Positions 52,048 through 60,044 of a DNA stretch of 64,000 nt are shown piece by piece; position 1 is the first letter of the stretch, and the number at the start of each line of letters is the position of its first letter. The notes under the pieces are model-generated. The model was not told the DNA's origin. It searched no databases and worked only from the letters and a program-made list of their open reading frames with translations. The translations under genes and the position numbers were made by a program. The stretch comes from an uncultured Fluviicola sp. (GTDB lineage: Bacteria; Bacteroidota; Bacteroidia; Flavobacteriales; Crocinitomicaceae), in assembly GCF_946478805.1 (NCBI RefSeq), contig NZ_CAMLDC010000017.1, positions 38,240 to 102,239 of the forward strand, given 5' to 3'.

Positions 52048-53655
52048 TCAATTCACCTTCGGATAGATTTTCATCATTTTCAAATATTCCTTATCCCGGT
52101 CATAGACATCCGGGAAAAACAACAAACCACCTTTTTCATTAGTGACAACTGTAATATAATCGACCTGCAAAGGAATCGGTTTTCTCAAAGCAATAGAAAA
52201 ATGTTCCTTCCGGGCGATCAACGTATCCAAAGAATCGCGTGTCATCTTCTGTTTGTCATCGCGTGTAAGAATGAATCGAGCCAATGAATCCGGCATATCG
52301 CAACGCATGCATCCATGGGAATATGCGCGGATATCCTTATTGAAAAATCCTTTGGAAGGCGTATCGTGAATATAAACTCCGTATTTATTGTTGAACTCAA
52401 ACTTCACCAAGCCCAATGCATTATCGCTGCCAGGTTCCTGTCTGACCCTGAACGGGAAATTCTTTTCCTTGTAGCGTTTCCAGTTGATTGTAGTCGGATC
52501 TACTTCCGTTTCACCACGATACACTTTGTAATGATTTTTTGCCGCGTAGTTTGAATTACGTTGAATTGCAGGTAAAAACTCCTTACTTGCAATGGTTTGT
52601 GGTTGAGTCCAGTAGGGCAGTGAAATGATCGCACGCAAACTGGAACTCAATTGAGGTGTCTGATTTTCGGGTTTCCCAACAACAATCCGGTGTTCGGAAA
52701 GCAAACTGTCATTATAAAAAAGGCGCAACTTGTATTCCGGAATATTCACCCACAGATAACGCTCCGGGAAAGGGGCACGCCATCTCCAGCGTTCCATGGA
52801 CAAAATTGCCCGGTGACATTTGTAGCGCACCGATTCATCCAATGCTTTCCGGGTATAGATTCCAATCACCCCATCCGGTTTTAGCCCATTATCTTCCTGG
52901 AAATGACCCATTGCATCCCAAAAAGATTCTTCATCCGTTTTCTTCGAATCTAAATATCCTTTGTCGATCAAGGATTCTTCTGCCAATTCTATGCATCGGA
53001 TGGAATCTTCCACTAAAGCCGGGACTTCAAAGTGAATAGTCGAAAGCTGTTTTTTTGATGCATAATTAAACAATGCCTTGGCAAGAACCCGATATTCCGG
53101 TCGTGAAGGTCCCATTTTCGAAAGCCAAACTCCCCAATTTTTAACCGTGTCCATTTGTTTCACCGATTGGGTCAATGACTTTACATCAATAGACGTAATC
53201 GGTCTGTAAGCTTTTACAGCTGTATCCAGGAAGCCCACTTTCAGATCTTGTTGCAGCTGAGCCAAGCGCGCTGTAAGCAGGAACTCCTGTACAATGGAGG
53301 TTTTACACAACGAATCCGTTTTAAACTTGAAAAGCCGGTTATCAGGAAGCCCCAATGCACATGGAAAATCCAATAATTCCTTCCATTTATCACCTTTTTT
53401 GATCAACATGGAATCATTTGCCCAAACCGGTTTAAAATCACGTGATTTATAAAAAGCATAGACTGAATCCTTGATTGATTCCGGGAATTCCAATTTTGTT
53501 AATAAATCAGCATCTATCGCTAAAGCAATCCGCTTTTTCAAAGAGACTTTCCGGTCAAAAATGGGATCTTGATTATCAATTTCGGAAGAACATCTGATTA
53601 GTATGAATGTAAGGGCAAGTGCGAATAATTGTAATAGAAGCCGGCTAAATTTCAT
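52048..53655 (-). CDS. L,D-transpeptidase lipoprotein (YcbB/LdtD-like)
   Basis: The 535-residue protein has a lipoprotein signal (FALALTFILIRCSSE, Cys at the lipobox). A scaffold domain follows, then a peptidoglycan-binding segment (FWDAMGHFQEDNGLKPDGVIGIYTRKALDES) and the catalytic L,D-transpeptidase domain. That domain starts at ERYLWVNIPEYKLRLF and has the active site YIHDTPSKGFF...YSHGCMRC, with Cys449 and Arg451. It cross-links peptidoglycan (3-3 links) or attaches proteins to it. A second Cys (452) directly after the catalytic motif is unusual. The start at 53655 is chosen because the lipoprotein signal begins there; the longer frame would overlap the rhomboid gene. Confidence 0.93.
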   Translation of the reverse strand: MKFSRLLLQLFALALTFILIRCSSEIDNQDPIFDRKVSLKKRIALAIDADLLTKLEFPESIKDSVYAFYKSRDFKPVWANDSMLIKKGDKWKELLDFPCALGLPDNRLFKFKTDSLCKTSIVQEFLLTARLAQLQQDLKVGFLDTAVKAYRPITSIDVKSLTQSVKQMDTVKNWGVWLSKMGPSRPEYRVLAKALFNYASKKQLSTIHFEVPALVEDSIRCIELAEESLIDKGYLDSKKTDEESFWDAMGHFQEDNGLKPDGVIGIYTRKALDESVRYKCHRAILSMERWRWRAPFPERYLWVNIPEYKLRLFYNDSLLSEHRIVVGKPENQTPQLSSSLRAIISLPYWTQPQTIASKEFLPAIQRNSNYAAKNHYKVYRGETEVDPTTINWKRYKEKNFPFRVRQEPGSDNALGLVKFEFNNKYGVYIHDTPSKGFFNKDIRAYSHGCMRCDMPDSLARFILTRDDKQKMTRDSLDTLIARKEHFSIALRKPIPLQVDYITVVTNEKGGLLFFPDVYDRDKEYLKMMKIYPKVN

Positions 53656-53708
53656 AAAAGGATCAAAAATAATGAGCAATTTTACTGCAAGATACTTATT
53701 CCTCAAAT

Positions 53709-54332
53709 ATGGAACCTCAAATTTATTCAACATACATCTTGCTCGGAACAATGGCAGTCATGTCTTTTACCGGTTTCAACAACCGTGATTTCATGGAAAA
53801 ATACCTGTTCAGTCCTTACCTGGTGAAGCATGAAAGGGAATATTACCGATTTGTCACTCACGCTTTTCTGCATGGAGACTTCAGTCACTTGCTTTTTAAC
53901 GGGGTCACACTTTTCTTCTTCGGAAAACCTTTCGAAGAATATTTGTTTGATTTTTACGGGCCATTGCCCGGTGAAATCATCTTCTGGATTTTTGTTCTGA
54001 TGGCTATGTTTGCTTCCACTTCTATCTCTTTCATCCGGTACAAAGACAATCCGAACTACAGATCATTAGGGCTTTCAGGCGTTACTTCCGCCATTTTGTT
54101 TGCGATGATCCTATTAATCCCCAACATGCAGATCGGGCTACTATTGTTTCCTTTTCCCCTGAAAGGGTGGATGTTCGGATTAATTTACCTTGCCTTCGAA
54201 ATCTATGCCGATAGAAACCGAAAGACAAATATTGCACATGATGCACACATATCCGGTGCACTTTTCGGGGTTGTTTTCATTTTAATTACTAATATTGAAG
54301 GTGTGATTAAGGCATTTCAAAACCTACTTTAA
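53709..54332 (+). CDS. Rhomboid family intramembrane serine protease
   Basis: The 207-residue polytopic protein has the rhomboid dyad Ser123 (LGLSGVTSA) and His180 (AHDAHISGALFG). The conserved N-terminal block (RFVTHAFLHGDFSHLLFNGVTLFFFG) supplies His60 and Asn64 for the oxyanion hole. It cleaves membrane proteins within the lipid bilayer; substrates are unknown. It abuts the class IV aminotransferase gene without a gap, forming an operon with it and the Dph6-like gene. Confidence 0.94.
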   Translation: MEPQIYSTYILLGTMAVMSFTGFNNRDFMEKYLFSPYLVKHEREYYRFVTHAFLHGDFSHLLFNGVTLFFFGKPFEEYLFDFYGPLPGEIIFWIFVLMAMFASTSISFIRYKDNPNYRSLGLSGVTSAILFAMILLIPNMQIGLLLFPFPLKGWMFGLIYLAFEIYADRNRKTNIAHDAHISGALFGVVFILITNIEGVIKAFQNLL

Positions 54333-55187
54333 ATGAGCGATCAAGAATTATTCGTAAATAACAATGGTAAAATACTGAGTAACACGGGATATTCCATTAC
54401 TGCTGGAAACAGAGGTTACACCTACGGAGATGGACTTTTTGAAAGTATTCGTGTAATGAATGGGAAGGTATTAAACCTGGCCCATCATTTTTCGCGTTTA
54501 TCCGAAGCGGCAAAAGTTTTGAAAATGCGTTTTCCTGCTTTTTACACTACTGAATTCTTCCAACAACAAATTGACGAATTGATCCAAGCATCCAAGATTA
54601 CGGAAGGTGGCAGAATCAGACTCTCAATTGATCGTTTAGGAGGAGGGACCTATCTTCCTGATACAAATGAAGTTAGCTACTTCATTGAAATTTACCCGAT
54701 TGAAAATAATCTATTCAGTCTGAATGCAAAAGGATTGGAAGTGGATCTTTACCAAGAGATTCGAAAAACCAAAAATATCCTTTCAAATTACAAGACCAAA
54801 AACGGGCTTCTCTATGTCCTGGCTGCCATTTCTGCTAAAGAAAAAGGATTGGACGATATGCTGATCACGAATGACAACGGCCAGATCCTTGAAAGTTCAC
54901 ACAGCAACATCTTTGTTGTCAGTAACGGAGTTCTTTATACACCAAGTCTTTCAGACGGTTGCTTGGCCGGAACCATGCGCATGCAGGTGATCAACCTGGC
55001 ATTGAAAAACGGATTAAAAGTATACGAATGCCCGATCCTGCCATCCAATTTGCTGGTCGCAGACGAAGTGTTCCTGACGAATGCCGTGCGTGGAATCACC
55101 TGGATCGGTGGCTACCGTACGAAGCGTTATTTCAATACGACAGCGCGTAAAATTGTTGCTTTCCTGAATGAAGAATGGGACGTTTGA
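54333..55187 (+). CDS. Class IV PLP aminotransferase (PabC/IlvE/DAT-like)
   Basis: The 284-residue enzyme has the fold-type IV pattern: GYTYGDGLFESIRVMNGKVLNLAHHFSRL, the likely PLP Lys in ILSNYKTKNGLLYVLAA, ILESSHSNIFVV and DGCLAGTMRMQV. Such proteins are 4-amino-4-deoxychorismate lyases, branched-chain aminotransferases or D-amino acid aminotransferases; size and motifs fit the PabC/DAT branch, but substrate cannot be settled from the sequence. It abuts the rhomboid gene and overlaps the next gene by 13 bases. Confidence 0.9.
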   Translation: MSDQELFVNNNGKILSNTGYSITAGNRGYTYGDGLFESIRVMNGKVLNLAHHFSRLSEAAKVLKMRFPAFYTTEFFQQQIDELIQASKITEGGRIRLSIDRLGGGTYLPDTNEVSYFIEIYPIENNLFSLNAKGLEVDLYQEIRKTKNILSNYKTKNGLLYVLAAISAKEKGLDDMLITNDNGQILESSHSNIFVVSNGVLYTPSLSDGCLAGTMRMQVINLALKNGLKVYECPILPSNLLVADEVFLTNAVRGITWIGGYRTKRYFNTTARKIVAFLNEEWDV

Positions 55188-55885
55188 TTCCCGCATATTT
55201 CAATTGGAGCGGAGGTAAAGACAGTACATTAGCTCTTTACAGATTTCTTCAAAATCCAACTTTCGATATTCGTTATCTGCTCACGACTCTCAACAAAGAG
55301 GCTGATCGGATTTCCATGCATGGAGTTCGCCGAGAATTGTTACTTGCCCAAGCCGAATCGCTCGGAATCCCTGCAAAAGCTGTTGAATTACCGAGTAGTT
55401 CCGATATGCAGGCTTACGAAACTGTGATGAATACGGCTATCCAGGAACTGAAAGCGGAAGAAATTCGGGATTGTGTTTTCGGAGACATTTTCCTAGAGGA
55501 TTTAAGAACTTACCGTGAACAAAAACTGGAAGAAGTAAGCATTTCCGCACATTTCCCGCTTTGGAAGGAAGACACATCCAAACTTGTGAACGAATTCATT
55601 GATCTGGGATTCAAAACAGTGGTGGTTTGCGTGGATTCATCCAAACTGGGCGAGGAGTTTGTTGGAAGAGTCATCGACAGACAATTTCTTGCGGACCTGC
55701 CACAAAATGTAGATCCATGCGGAGAAAACGGGGAATTCCACACCTTTGTGTTCGATGGTCCGATCTTTTCAAAACCGGTTGAATTTCAACTCGGAGAGAA
55801 AGTACTGAAAACCTACGAATCAAAAAATCAGGACGGTGAACCTATCAGCTATGGATTCTGGTTCCAGGACCTTATTCCGCTTTAG
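55175..55885 (+). CDS. Dph6-like ATP-pyrophosphatase (adenine nucleotide alpha hydrolase family)
   Basis: The 236-residue protein has the N-type PP-loop AYFNWSGGKDSTLALYRFL. The Dph6-family region GDIFLEDLRTYREQKLEEVSISAHFPLWKEDTSKLVNEFIDLGFKTVVVCVDSSKLG follows. Dph6 amidates diphthine in eukaryotes and archaea; bacteria lack diphthamide, so this bacterial form must activate some other carboxylate. It ends 14 bases inside the convergent AI-2E transporter gene, an overlap of both 3' ends. Confidence 0.9.
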   Translation: MGRLIPAYFNWSGGKDSTLALYRFLQNPTFDIRYLLTTLNKEADRISMHGVRRELLLAQAESLGIPAKAVELPSSSDMQAYETVMNTAIQELKAEEIRDCVFGDIFLEDLRTYREQKLEEVSISAHFPLWKEDTSKLVNEFIDLGFKTVVVCVDSSKLGEEFVGRVIDRQFLADLPQNVDPCGENGEFHTFVFDGPIFSKPVEFQLGEKVLKTYESKNQDGEPISYGFWFQDLIPL

Positions 55886-57008
55886 GCTTCGAACGAGGAT
55901 TCCTGATCTGTTCCTTCACAATCTGTTTGGTGATTTCTTTCTTTTTTGTCCAGAATAGGGATTTTGGCAATTCATCTCCCAATAGATAGCCATACGGTTC
56001 GAGGTTTGGAACTGCATCAAAAACAACTTTCAGGATTGCTGTAATCGGAATAGCCAGGAACATCCCGGGAACTCCGGCCAGCGTACCTCCGATGATCACA
56101 CACAAAATAGAAGCAAGGGCATTGATGCGCACTTTGGAACCCACAACCCGAGGCAGGATCACATTGTTATCTATCAGTTGCACCGCACCGATGACTGCCA
56201 AAACTCCTAAAACCGATTGTTCCAGGTTCGGATTATTGGAGAGTGAAATCAGGCAACTTAAGAAATTGGCAACGAGAATCCCGACATAGGGAATCAGATT
56301 CAGCAAAGAAACCAGAAGCCCCAGGAACAAAGCGTATTTCACACCGATCAACCACAGGCCTAGGGTCGTTAAAGCCGCTACGATAGCGATTTCAAGTAAC
56401 AAACCTAAAATATACATACGGATAATGACCTTGATGTCATTCACTACGATCTGCATTCTTTCAGCGCTTTTCGAAGGAACCAGCTTCATCAGGAATCCCA
56501 AAAGGAGTTCACGATAAAACAAAAACAGGAACAGGTAAAGCGGAACCAGGATAAAGTTCATCAATGCGCCGGTAATGGTTCCGAAACTTTCCATGGAAAC
56601 CAATTTCCCGCCCTTCATGAAATTCTCCTTCACGATCTTCTCCTGCTGGAAATTTGTCACTCCGAAGATCTTATTGATCCAGTTGCCCAAATCGTGAATG
56701 ACCTTCATCATATTCTTCTCCAGGGTGGGAAGGTCACTGAAAAAATCTTTCAATTGAAGCCCCAATAAAAACATGATGCCCGCAAAAATGACGACGGCAA
56801 TCGCCACGGTAATAATGACGGAAAGTATTTTCGGGAAATGCCATTTTTTTTGCAAAAATGAATCGATCGGCCTGATCAGCACTCCAAAAATAAAAGCCAA
56901 AACAACCGGGAACAAAATACCGCTGCCAAGATAGACAATAGCAGTCACCACCACCAGGAGGAGAATTGTGAAAATACGTTTTTGATAATTTACATGTGAA
57001 TTTTCCAT
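55872..57008 (-). CDS. AI-2E family transporter
   Basis: The 378-residue protein has about eight hydrophobic segments and the family's conserved C-terminal block (LLNLIPYVGILVANFL, then VQLIDNNVILPRVVGSKVRINALASILCVIIGGTLAGVPGMFLAIPITAILKVVF). Family members export small molecules or act as Na+(Li+)/H+ antiporters; the autoinducer role is proven only for few. The tail is basic and ends in SKPKAE. No quorum-sensing gene is near. Confidence 0.95.
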   Translation of the reverse strand: MENSHVNYQKRIFTILLLVVVTAIVYLGSGILFPVVLAFIFGVLIRPIDSFLQKKWHFPKILSVIITVAIAVVIFAGIMFLLGLQLKDFFSDLPTLEKNMMKVIHDLGNWINKIFGVTNFQQEKIVKENFMKGGKLVSMESFGTITGALMNFILVPLYLFLFLFYRELLLGFLMKLVPSKSAERMQIVVNDIKVIIRMYILGLLLEIAIVAALTTLGLWLIGVKYALFLGLLVSLLNLIPYVGILVANFLSCLISLSNNPNLEQSVLGVLAVIGAVQLIDNNVILPRVVGSKVRINALASILCVIIGGTLAGVPGMFLAIPITAILKVVFDAVPNLEPYGYLLGDELPKSLFWTKKKEITKQIVKEQIRNPRSKPKAE

Positions 57009-57083
57009 AAAACTGACCTTGGCTTTCTTAAATATAAGAAGATAATCGGGCTTTATCTGTTAATAAAAATGAAAGCACGAAAA

Positions 57084-57112
57084 AAGGGAGCCTGTTTTAC
57101 CAATACTCCCTT
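57084..57112 (-). terminator. Terminator of the GNAT gene
   Basis: On the minus strand AAGGGAG and CTCCCTT form a 7-base stem around a 15-base loop, followed by an unbroken T-run. It lies 107 bases after the GNAT stop. Confidence 0.75.
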
Positions 57113-57218
57113 AGCAATTCTAACTCAGAAATTTAGTTTGATGTCGCTGTAATCTCGGGACGAAAGTAGCCTATTTTCCAAGACTACCCAAATATCGGAG
57201 CAACTTATTGAAAATTAC

Positions 57219-57767
57219 TTATTTCAGGAGAAGATGCATGGAAATTTCATCGTGATAGCGGCCATTCTGCTTGAAAAAATTCGGAATCCGACCATGCTCA
57301 ACAAATCCCATTTTCCGGTATAAGGCCAAGCCAGCTTCATTTTCAGCGTACACCTGAAGGAACAAGATTTCCAATTCGGACTCATTCTTAGCCCAATCTA
57401 TTGCAGCGTTCAGAATTGCCGTTCCCAGTCCACAGGATTGCCACTCCTTGTGCATTCCCATTCCAAAAACGGCCGTGTGGCGCATGATTTTGCGCTGATT
57501 TCCATCCACGTTAATATTCCCGACAAATTTGCCTTCGAATTCTGCCACCAGGAACAGTGAATTCGATCGTTCAATGTAGTTTGATAAAACTTGTTCTTCT
57601 TCAGCCAATGTCGGGTTGAATTCTCCTTCACTTAAAGGAACAAATTCTTCGTCATAGACAAAACCATGAACAAATTCGATCACTTTGGGTGCATCCGAAA
57701 CTTCCACATGACGAAGAAGAACGGTTCGTCCGTCTTTCAATACAACTGTTTTTGGGGAGAACTTCAT
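57219..57767 (-). CDS. GNAT family N-acetyltransferase
   Basis: The 182-residue protein has the GNAT layout: TVLLRHVEVSDAPKVIEFV, FLVAEFEGKFVGNINVDGNQRKIMRHTAVFGMGMHKEWQSCGLGTAILNAAIDWAKN (acetyl-CoA loop Q-x-x-G-x-G/A in WQSCGLGTA), and the final VYAENEAGLALYRKMGFVEHGRIPNFFKQNGRYHDEISMHLLL. The ending is typical of the RimJ/RimL/PhnO-like branch. The acceptor is unknown. The start at 57767 is chosen because the upstream in-frame region is built from the AATTnnn repeat (TTAAAATTGAAAAG). Confidence 0.92.
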   Translation of the reverse strand: MKFSPKTVVLKDGRTVLLRHVEVSDAPKVIEFVHGFVYDEEFVPLSEGEFNPTLAEEEQVLSNYIERSNSLFLVAEFEGKFVGNINVDGNQRKIMRHTAVFGMGMHKEWQSCGLGTAILNAAIDWAKNESELEILFLQVYAENEAGLALYRKMGFVEHGRIPNFFKQNGRYHDEISMHLLLK

Positions 57768-57979
57768 TTTAATTGAGAAGTAAAAATTTAAAATTGAAAA
57801 GTAAGCATAATGTCGAATTATCCGATTATGAATTGTTGATTTTCCCGACAAAGAGTACAGAAGTGTGCAGAGCCTGATTTCGGGTTATTTTGTGATTCAA
57901 TTATTTCTACAATTGATAAAACAGGATTTCCGGACTACGGGATAGTAAAACCAGGTGTTACAAATATAACATTTTAATA

Positions 57980-58023
57980 CTCTATCTATGCTCTATCCAT
58001 ACTCTACCCATGCTCTATGCATG
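57980..58023. repeat. Four tandem 11-base repeats (CTCTATCCATG type)
   Basis: CTCTATCTATG, CTCTATCCATA, CTCTACCCATG and CTCTATGCATG follow each other without gaps. The 11-base period equals about one helical turn, so each copy faces the same side of the DNA. The region 57768-58263 has no gene; this repeat, a purine-rich element and a heptamer run fill it. Confidence 0.85.
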
Positions 58024-58116
58024 CTTGATCTTCCTGATTCACTTTTTTAATGTATCCCTATTAATTTGTCAAGACGCCCTTTCTCAAAAGTGTGTAATTC
58101 CAGGTTATTAAGTTTT

Positions 58117-58146
58117 CCCGCAGAGGACCGCGGAGGACGCAGAAAA
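58117..58146. repeat. Copy of the CGCAGAGG-type intergenic element
   Basis: CCCGCAGAGGACCGCGGAGGACGCAGAAA is the cleanest copy of the family in the window, with an internal 9-10 base period (GAGGACCGC / GAGGACGC). It is followed by a short AT dinucleotide run. Confidence 0.75.
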
Positions 58147-58245
58147 TATATATATATTTAGAGTAATTAAAATCAACTATCGTGAAAATGTATTGATGTA
58201 TTTGTTCTTTTGGAATCGAAACTTGCATCAAGCCTTAACAAAAAG

Positions 58246-58280
58246 CTTTTCACTTTTCACTTTTCACTTTTCACTTTTCA
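58246..58280. repeat. Five perfect CTTTTCA heptamers at a gene end
   Basis: The heptamer CTTTTCA is repeated five times without error. Its left part lies after the stop of the CREST-like gene and its right part encodes the last five residues and the TGA stop of that gene (read as AAAAGTG units on the minus strand). Confidence 0.92.
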
Positions 58281-58959
58281 CTTTATAACTCTTGATCAGG
58301 TATTCACCTAAGAAATAGGCACCAAAAGCTGTTGAGACATGCCATAACCAGTGTGTTCCCCAGGGCATCCGGTCAATGACTGTTTTCTCATCCAGGAAAC
58401 GGAAAAGAAGGGCGAGTACAAAAAACGCAATTGCAACGAACAATCCGGTTGCATGTTGGAATTTGGTTTGTCGCAGGAAGAGGTAACAGGGAAGGAGAAG
58501 CATCCATCCTCTGAAAAAATACCCGGCTGAAATGCGATCCTGGCCACTTAGGAAAAAGGTTGCTAAAAAAGTCAGTCCAAAGAAAATCAACAAGACCCAA
58601 ATAATCTGGATGTTTTTTGGGAGAACTTTCAGCCACATCCAGATACTGATTCCAATGACCAAAATTACAATTGGAACGGCATCCATGAGTAAGAGCAGGG
58701 TAGAAGAGCGGAAAGCATGAAAAAACGTACTTCCGAATCCGCCCAGAACCAATAGCGGACAACAGAACCAAACAATGAAGGTGTATTCGGAATAGCGTCC
58801 GCGAAGTTGCCACAAAAAAATAAAAACGGGAATTAAAAAGGTCAATGAAGACCAGGCGTTCCAAGGCTCGACAATAAATAAGGACAAATCAACGGTTTCC
58901 CGGTAAACCGGTCCGTGATCGGGAACTGAAACAACTCCGATTAACGAATAAAGGGACAA
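58264..58959 (-). CDS. CREST superfamily (alkaline ceramidase-like) membrane hydrolase
   Basis: The 231-residue protein has seven hydrophobic segments. It carries the CREST motifs: S77-x3-H81 in GFGSTFFHAFRSS, Asp93 in LLMDAVPI and H203-x3-H207 in GTHWLWHVSTAFG. In alkaline ceramidases these residues bind a zinc ion and hydrolyse an amide bond in a lipid. EPWNAWSSLTFLIP near the N-terminus also fits the ceramidase-type start. Many Bacteroidota make sphingolipids, so ceramide or another aminolipid is a reasonable substrate (inference). The C-terminal tail KVKSEK and the stop are encoded by a heptamer repeat. It begins 1 base after the upstream lipoprotein gene. Confidence 0.82.
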   Translation of the reverse strand: MSLYSLIGVVSVPDHGPVYRETVDLSLFIVEPWNAWSSLTFLIPVFIFLWQLRGRYSEYTFIVWFCCPLLVLGGFGSTFFHAFRSSTLLLLMDAVPIVILVIGISIWMWLKVLPKNIQIIWVLLIFFGLTFLATFFLSGQDRISAGYFFRGWMLLLPCYLFLRQTKFQHATGLFVAIAFFVLALLFRFLDEKTVIDRMPWGTHWLWHVSTAFGAYFLGEYLIKSYKVKSEK

Positions 58960-58960
58960 A

Positions 58961-59332
58961 TCAGAAGCTGAATATCAATTCAGTTGCTTCACAACCTGTT
59001 TTTTGCTTCATCTGAAACGTACCCGTGAAGATCAAGCTATCGCCTTCATCTAAAATCGTATAAGTATGTGTCTTATTTTCTCTTTTGAACATGTTATCCG
59101 TGTAAACGAAATTACCTACACCACAACCCGGATCCGAATTGTAATATTTATAGGCATCATTTGTAGAGACTTTAGTTCCATCTACGAACAAGGTTAATTC
59201 GTTTATACCGTATGCAGTTAAATCATCTGCAGTGGCTGATTTATACCAGAAAGAGTGATTAATTGCAAACTTTTCTTTCGTGCACGCAAGTACAGAAATG
59301 AAACAAACAGATAGGATAAGTAGTTTTCTCAT
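58961..59332 (-). CDS. Hypothetical lipoprotein
   Basis: The 123-residue protein has a lipoprotein signal (LLILSVCFISVLACTKE, lipobox Cys17). A small beta-rich domain follows, with four Cys or Tyr-rich turns (YYNSDPGCGVGNFVYTDN, GTFQMKQKTGCEATELIFSF), and looks lipocalin-like, as in many Bacteroidota lipoproteins. No named family is recognised. It is 1 base upstream of the CREST-like gene, so the two are co-transcribed. Confidence 0.78.
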   Translation of the reverse strand: MRKLLILSVCFISVLACTKEKFAINHSFWYKSATADDLTAYGINELTLFVDGTKVSTNDAYKYYNSDPGCGVGNFVYTDNMFKRENKTHTYTILDEGDSLIFTGTFQMKQKTGCEATELIFSF

Positions 59333-59562
59333 TTTTAGAAAATTTTATGCAAATTAAGCAAAAAGTTCTCAAAATGAACCAATTTATACATCCGAATAAA
59401 CTTCCAAATGAATAAAACGAAGGATTAAGTGACTGAATGTTCGTCTTTACTGAAACTTTGTTCACTTAAAATCTTAAATTAGTTCTTTAAAACATAGCGA
59501 CACACTCATTTCATCCGGAACGATCAAATTGTGTTAAAACAGACTTTGACCTATCTTTTATC

Positions 59563-60039
59563 GTGAAAAACAATTCCAAGATCCTCACACTAATCTGCTT
59601 CGGAGTCATCATTCTTTCGATGTTCCTGCCATTTTATGAAGGTCCGAGAGTAGAGGGAATTATTCCGAAAGACAGTTTTGTTATTGTTACGATTTATGAA
59701 TCGCCTGATTTTGGACTGACATTTTGGGTTTTCAATGGTTTCGGCTCCTTGTTTGCACTCACCAATAGCTTACTGGCACTTGTTTTAGTCTTGTCTCGTT
59801 TCTTTTTCCCGAAATCATTGGTTACAGCCATTTTAGTGAGCTGTGTGTTTATTATTTCCATTGGATTGCTCATATATGGAACATCCGATGTACACGGCGC
59901 TCCGCTGCCCGACGAAATGCTAAGCGGTTTTTACCTGATGCTCGTCTGCCAGGTCATCCTGATTGCACAATCCTTTACAAAAGCGATTACAGAACCCGCA
60001 AAAGACCGCAGGATCGATTCGGATATCCTCGATTTTTAG
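59563..60039 (+). CDS. Hypothetical four-helix membrane protein
   Basis: The 158-residue product has four hydrophobic segments (about residues 8-24, 50-75, 82-103 and 122-140) and a charged C-terminal tail (KDRRIDSDILDF). I do not recognise it. It starts with GTG at 59563; no better ATG fits, because the first membrane segment follows immediately. It converges on the metallopeptidase gene with 5 bases between stops. Confidence 0.7.
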   Translation: MKNNSKILTLICFGVIILSMFLPFYEGPRVEGIIPKDSFVIVTIYESPDFGLTFWVFNGFGSLFALTNSLLALVLVLSRFFFPKSLVTAILVSCVFIISIGLLIYGTSDVHGAPLPDEMLSGFYLMLVCQVILIAQSFTKAITEPAKDRRIDSDILDF

Positions 60040-60044
60040 CTTTC

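Noticed and set aside
57980..58280. CRISPR-like spacing of repeats
   Set aside because: The repeats are 7 or 11 bases and directly joined; there are no unique spacers and no cas genes.
58388..58864. 158-residue frame
   Set aside because: Off-frame shadow of the CREST-like gene on the same strand, with no family pattern.
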